Source of the DNA: Clostridium carboxidivorans P7
GTDB taxonomy: Bacteria; Bacillota; Clostridia; Clostridiales; Clostridiaceae
DNA: 64,000 nt
Reading direction: 5' to 3'
NCBI RefSeq assembly: GCF_001038625.1
Contig: NZ_CP011803.1
Span: 3,286,001-3,350,000, forward strand
The notes beneath the pieces are model-generated. The model saw nothing but the letters and a program-made list of their open reading frames with translations, searched no databases and had not been told where the DNA came from. This document shows, in pieces, positions 63,614 through 64,000 of the stretch (positions are counted from its first letter, which is position 1; each line of letters opens with the position of its first letter). A program made the translations under genes and the position numbers.

Positions 63614-63741
63614 TTTAATTGTATCTCCTTCTTCAATTTAGTAAATTTAATATTATATTACTATAAACATATATTTTCTTAATACATTCTATCATATATT
63701 TTTAAATAATAGAACATTCGCTAAGTTATAATTTGTTCATG

Positions 63742-64000
63742 CTAAATATTTGATATGAGTACATCTCTTATTTCAATTTCAGTACCTTCTGGTGCTTTAA
63801 TTTTAAATAAATATCCATCTTCAACTTTATAAATTTCCTCTCCATTCTTAATCTTAAAATTGCTATAACCTAATTTTTTTATTCTATTAAATTCTTCATG
63901 AACATCATCAACTAAAAAACATATATGTACTATTCCCTCATTTAATGAACTCCAATTATTTAACTTGTCTCCTTGTTTAGCCGTCTGCAGCTCAATCATA
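63742..64000 (-). CDS. VOC-superfamily (glyoxalase-like) protein, 5' end outside window
   Basis: Only the C-terminal 86 codons are visible; the frame is open to the right edge, so the ATG at 63999 need not be the start. The seen part, IVHICFLVDDVHEEFNRIKKLGY and the EIRDV end, is the second beta-alpha-beta-beta-beta unit of a VOC/glyoxalase fold, with a likely metal ligand His in VHICF and Glu in EIEI. The reaction is unknown. Confidence 0.75.
   Translation of the reverse strand, partial: MIELQTAKQGDKLNNWSSLNEGIVHICFLVDDVHEEFNRIKKLGYSNFKIKNGEEIYKVEDGYLFKIKAPEGTEIEIRDVLISNI

Noticed and set aside
1..64000. tRNA, rRNA, prophage, plasmid origin, toxin-antitoxin or known defence system
   Set aside because: No cloverleaf-like, rRNA-like, integrase, replication, nuclease or toxin motifs were found on either strand; this was by reading only, so short or divergent cases could be missed.

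Overview
The window is AT-rich, densely packed bacterial DNA that fits a spore-forming anaerobe of Clostridium sensu stricto or a close relative. The grounds are very low GC, strong AGGAGG-type ribosome sites with several TTG/GTG starts, an alpha/beta-type small acid-soluble spore protein, a hybrid-cluster protein, CWB2 cell-wall proteins, and DMSO-reductase/molybdenum-cofactor genes. The species cannot be fixed from sequence alone. No rRNA, tRNA, CRISPR array, transposase or phage gene was seen. Genes cut by the window edges are a DmsA-like oxidoreductase at the left and a VOC-family protein at the right.

Layout. (1) 1-2.8 kb: Tat-exported DMSO-reductase-family enzyme and its TorD-type chaperone. 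(2) 3.0-16.5 kb: a complete isomerase-pathway locus for galacturonate-type hexuronates (uxaC, uxaB, uxaA, kdgK, eda) with a GPH sugar transporter, a chemoreceptor, an aldose-epimerase-like protein, kduD and a LacI-family regulator. Three transcription units carry pairs of the same palindrome (consensus TTGTTAACGTTAACAA), probably a LacI regulon. (3) 16.9-21 kb: cell-surface proteins and a spore protein. (4) 21.5-27.3 kb: a MatC-like carrier, class III CoA-transferase and HMG-CoA-lyase-type enzyme behind a sigma-54 promoter, preceded by a PrpR-like sigma-54 activator gene and three likely activator sites. (5) 27.9-32.5 kb: a secreted cell-wall hydrolase, three unrelated long inverted-repeat elements, then a Moco-family riboswitch leading two MoeA-like genes. 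(6) 32.6-43.9 kb: a lipoprotein with three rhodanese domains, a DUF166 protein, a CheX pair, a PadR/DUF1700/DUF4097 unit, a two-component system and an EAL protein with a broken GGDEF motif. (7) 44.3-51.9 kb: HesB-like protein, LysR regulator, Hcp, a secreted Ig-like/peptidase protein, a PocR-domain sensor kinase with an AraC-type response regulator, and small ORFs. (8) 52.3-57.8 kb: a ugp-type glycerol-3-phosphate/glycerophosphodiester ABC operon split by a repeat. (9) 58-64 kb: a tannase-family esterase, a second and almost identical kduD behind a galactitol-type PTS EIIC, and an IclR regulator.

The most unusual content is non-coding. Four copies of a 221/260-bp element bounded by inverted GAGGACA repeats occur, in two size classes. 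One lies in the 5' leader of kduD copy 1 and another inside the ugp operon. Both kduD transcription units have the same promoter (TTGAAA-17-TATAAT) followed by two palindromes 20 bp apart, which suggests shared control, probably by the IclR protein at 62.9-63.6 kb. The sigma-54 circuit at 25.3 kb predicts a dicarboxylate-to-acyl-CoA-to-lyase catabolic pathway. All functional calls come from reading motifs and architecture by eye; no database search was run.
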